Shown in pieces: positions 4,998-7,017 of a DNA stretch of 7,017 bases. Origin of the DNA: JBGPFS01 sp041483455 (lineage in GTDB: Bacteria > Chloroflexota > Limnocylindria > Limnocylindrales > CSP1-4); NCBI GenBank assembly GCA_041483455.1, contig JBGPFS010000130.1:1-7017 (forward strand). The letters run 5' to 3'. The notes beneath the pieces were generated by a model, which did no database searches, was not told the DNA's origin, and saw only the letters and a program-made list of their open reading frames with translations. How positions within the stretch are numbered: position 1 is the stretch's first letter; every line of letters starts with the position of its first letter. A program made the position numbers and the translations under genes.

Positions 4998-5573
4998 GTG
5001 GAGTTCCTGGCCGTCGCCGGCGCCGCCACGCGCGAGGTCGTCCGCCTGTCGGCCGCGTCCGGGGCCGACGCCGGCCTGCAGATCAACGGGTTCTGGGTGA
5101 TCGTGTTCGCCCTGAACTTCCTCGTCTTCCTGGCGCTCATCTGGTCGTTCGCGTTCAAGCCGATCGCCGCCACGCTGGCCGACCGGCAGGCGCGGATCGA
5201 GCGCGGCCTCGCGGACGCCGAGCACGCCCGCCAGGAGCGGGAGAACGCCGAGGCGGAGCGCCTCGCCGCGATCGACGACGCCCGCCGCGAGGCCCGCGAG
5301 ATCCTGGACCGAGCCCAGAAGGTGGCCCAGGAGACCCGCGATGCCGACATCGCGGCGACGAAGGAGGAGCTGGAGCGCCTGCGCGTCCGGGCCAGCGCCG
5401 ACATCGACGCGGAGAAGCAGCGAGCGATCTCGGACCTCCGCGGCGAGGTCGCCGACCTGGCTCTCGCGGCGGCCGGCAAGGTCGTCGGGGAGTCGCTCGA
5501 TGGCGAGCGCCAGCGGCGCCTGGTCCACGAGTTCCTGACCGAGACCTCGACCGCCCCCGGATCGAACGCCTGA
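4998..5573 (+). CDS. atpF: ATP synthase Fo subunit b
   Basis: Peripheral-stalk subunit that holds F1 against rotation. The 191 residues comprise a short N-terminal segment (1-28), one membrane helix (about 31-53) followed by FKPIAATLADRQARIERGL (52-70), a long charged helix rich in Ala, Glu and Arg (about 60-150) expected to dimerise as a right-handed coil, and a C-terminal region ending VVGESLDGERQRRLVHEFL (162-180) that contacts delta. The N-terminal segment before the helix is longer than in E. coli subunit b. The start is GTG 4998, with GGAG at 4986-4989, 8 nt upstream. The TGA overlaps the ATG of atpH by one base (TGATG), implying coupled translation. A single b gene and a separate delta gene argue against both the mycobacterial b-delta fusion and the photosynthetic b/b' pair, unless another copy lies elsewhere. 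Confidence 0.95.
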   Translation: MEFLAVAGAATREVVRLSAASGADAGLQINGFWVIVFALNFLVFLALIWSFAFKPIAATLADRQARIERGLADAEHARQERENAEAERLAAIDDARREAREILDRAQKVAQETRDADIAATKEELERLRVRASADIDAEKQRAISDLRGEVADLALAAAGKVVGESLDGERQRRLVHEFLTETSTAPGSNA

Positions 5574-6118
5574 TGGCCCGGACGGGTTCGGCCGCGCGCC
5601 GCTACGCGGAGGCCGCCTTCGAGGTGGCCGAACGCGACGGGACCGTCGAGACCTGGCGGACCGAGCTGGCTGCGCTGGCCGGGGTCCTTGCCGACGACCG
5701 GCTCGCCCGGTCGCTCGGGTCTGCCGCGGTCGCCCTCGAGCAGCGTTCCGCGCTGATCGCCGAGGCGCTCGGCGGCCGGGTGAGCGGGCCCGTCCTCAAC
5801 CTGGTCCAGCTGCTCCTGCGGCGCGGGCGGATCGACCAGCTGCCGAACGTCGCCGCGGCGTTCCGGCGGCTCGACGATGCCCGCCGGGGCATCACCATCG
5901 CAACCGCCACGAGCGCGGCGCCCCTGGGCCCGGACGAAGTCCGGGCCCTCACCGCCCGCCTCGAGCAGATGACCGGCGGTCCGGTCGAGCTGGAGCTCAC
6001 GGTCGACCCGAGCGTGCTCGGCGGCCTGATCGTCCGGGTCGGCGACCGCCTGATCGACGGGAGCGTCCGGGGTCGCCTCGAGCGGCTGCGGGATCAGCTC
6101 GTCTCGGGCGCCCTGTAG
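5573..6118 (+). CDS. atpH: ATP synthase F1 subunit delta
   Basis: Links the top of the alpha3beta3 head to the b-subunit stalk (the OSCP equivalent of mitochondria). The 181 residues are the normal length. The N-terminal helical domain starts ARRYAEAAFEVA (8-19), matching the family RYAxALxxxA signature, and the C-terminal domain contains VDPSVLGGLIVRVGDRLID (144-162), the conserved segment that binds subunit b. The ATG is fixed by the TGATG overlap with atpF; no independent ribosome site is evident, as expected for coupled translation. The stop TAG runs directly into the atpA Shine-Dalgarno (TAGGAG, 6116-6121). Confidence 0.95.
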   Translation: MARTGSAARRYAEAAFEVAERDGTVETWRTELAALAGVLADDRLARSLGSAAVALEQRSALIAEALGGRVSGPVLNLVQLLLRRGRIDQLPNVAAAFRRLDDARRGITIATATSAAPLGPDEVRALTARLEQMTGGPVELELTVDPSVLGGLIVRVGDRLIDGSVRGRLERLRDQLVSGAL

Positions 6119-6130
6119 GAGTCTCAGCCG

Positions 6131-7017
6131 ATGGCCATCCGTTCCGACGAGATCACCAGCATCATCAAGACCGCGATCGACGGGTTCGACGCCGGGGTCG
6201 AGACCCGCACGGTCGGGACCGTCATCGAGGTCGGCGACGGCATCGCCCAGATCTACGGGCTCGCGGACGCCCTCGCGTCGGAGCTGCTCGAGTTCCCGGG
6301 CGGCGTCCGCGGGATCGCCCTCAACCTCGAGGAGGAGACGGTCGGCGCGGTCATCCTCGGCAACGCGTCGGCGATCCGCGAAGGCGACACGGTCAAGACC
6401 ACGGGCCGGGTCGTCGAGGTGCCGGTGGGCGCCGCGCTCCTCGGGCGGGTCGTCGACCCGCTCGGCCGGCCGCTCGACGACAAGGGCCCGATCGCCGCGA
6501 CCCAGACCCGCCCGGTGGAGCGGATCGCCCCGGGCGTCATCGTCCGGCAGTCGGTCGACACGCCGGTCCAGACCGGGATCAAGGCGATCGACGCGCTCAT
6601 CCCGATCGGCCGGGGCCAGCGCGAGCTGATCATCGGCGACCGCTCGACCGGCAAGACCGCCATCGCCATCGACACGATCATCAACCAGAAGGGCCAGGGC
6701 CTGGTCTGCATCTACGTGGCGATCGGCCAGAAGCTCTCGACCGTCGCGAACACCGTCGCGATCCTCGAGGCGCACGGCGCGCTCGACCACACGATCGTCG
6801 TCGTCGCCGGGGCGGAGGATCCCGCCCCGCTCCAGTACCTCGCCCCGTACGCCGGCGTGACGATGGGCGAGGAGATCATGGAGAACGGCGTCGAGCTGCC
6901 CGGCCAGGGCCTGGTCAAGGACGCGCTGTGCGTCTACGACGACCTGTCCAAGCACGCCTGGGCCTACCGCGAGATGGCGCTGCTCCTTCGCCGTCCACCC
7001 GGCCGCGAGGCGTACCC
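6131..7017 (+). CDS. atpA: ATP synthase F1 subunit alpha, 5' part (truncated by window edge)
   Basis: Non-catalytic nucleotide-binding subunit of the F1 head. The window covers 295 codons of about 500-520; the frame is still open at the right edge. Seen in order: N-terminal beta-barrel segment with VGTVIEVGDGIAQIYGL (28-44) and ELLEFPGG (51-58); P-loop GDRSTGKT (169-176, Lys175, Thr176); VYVAIGQK-like IYVAIGQK (194-201); Walker B ALCVYDDLSKHAWAYRE (265-281); and the hallmark LLLRRPPGREAYP at the edge. Two oddities: Ser172 replaces the usual Gln of GDRQTGKT, and about nine residues (VELPGQGLV, 254-262) appear inserted just before Walker B compared with typical alpha subunits. ATG 6131 is preceded by GGAG (6118-6121) at 9 nt, overlapping the atpH stop. 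Subunits gamma, beta and epsilon would be expected beyond the edge. Confidence 0.96.
   Translation, partial: MAIRSDEITSIIKTAIDGFDAGVETRTVGTVIEVGDGIAQIYGLADALASELLEFPGGVRGIALNLEEETVGAVILGNASAIREGDTVKTTGRVVEVPVGAALLGRVVDPLGRPLDDKGPIAATQTRPVERIAPGVIVRQSVDTPVQTGIKAIDALIPIGRGQRELIIGDRSTGKTAIAIDTIINQKGQGLVCIYVAIGQKLSTVANTVAILEAHGALDHTIVVVAGAEDPAPLQYLAPYAGVTMGEEIMENGVELPGQGLVKDALCVYDDLSKHAWAYREMALLLRRPPGREAY

Noticed and set aside
3333..5528. Long minus-strand open frame (731 codons) opposite atpI-atpF
   Set aside because: Antisense to certain ATP synthase genes; the product is an Asp/Glu/Arg/Gln-rich string without domains, as expected when GC-rich coding DNA is read backwards with few stop codons.
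4703..6955. Long minus-strand open frame (750 codons) opposite atpE-atpA
   Set aside because: Same reason: it mirrors conserved atp genes and shows no recognisable motif, only composition bias.
3363..7017. Sodium-driven ATP synthase
   Set aside because: Subunit c has Gly after Glu53 and lacks the helix-1 Gln and following Ser/Thr that mark sodium binding.

Overview
The window is a GC-rich bacterial chromosome segment in which every gene reads left to right. Codons overwhelmingly end in G or C. The order glyA, a WecA/TagO-type phosphoglycosyltransferase, one unknown gene, then atpI(Z)-atpB-atpE-atpF-atpH-atpA is a housekeeping arrangement known from Chloroflexota and Actinomycetota. I lean towards a Chloroflexota lineage, perhaps an uncultured soil or freshwater one. 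The reasons are the separate atpF and atpH genes (mycobacteria fuse them), the wording of the AtpA and WecA motifs, and TGCTAnnnT-type -10 boxes. This placement is inference and a GC-rich actinobacterium is not excluded.

Bases 1-2229 hold the 3' part of glyA (serine hydroxymethyltransferase) and a complete wecA/tagO-like gene 19 nt downstream. The wecA Shine-Dalgarno lies in a hairpin whose loop contains the glyA stop codon, which suggests translational coupling. Bases 2230-3362 hold an accessory-looking insert. A GTG-initiated, apparently leaderless gene encodes a two-helix membrane protein with a long Pro/Ser/Thr tail ending in 10-residue tandem repeats. It is followed by a small hairpin, a phased array of 11-bp direct repeats and a good candidate promoter for the ATP synthase genes.

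Bases 3363-7017 hold the ATP synthase cluster: AtpZ/AtpI-like assembly protein, Fo subunits a, c and b, F1 subunit delta, and the N-terminal 295 codons of F1 subunit alpha, cut by the window edge. Stable intercistronic hairpins precede atpB and atpE. atpF/atpH overlap as TGATG, and the atpA ribosome site overlaps the atpH stop. The genes together build the proton-translocating F1Fo ATP synthase; gamma, beta and epsilon presumably lie downstream.

No gene-free stretch exceeds 300 bases; the longest, 3232-3362, is the regulatory region before atpI. I saw no tRNA, rRNA, CRISPR array, insertion sequence or phage element. The content is mostly ordinary. The points worth a second look are the 11-bp repeat array, the unknown P/S/T-rich gene, the intercistronic hairpins, and unusual residues in WecA and AtpA.
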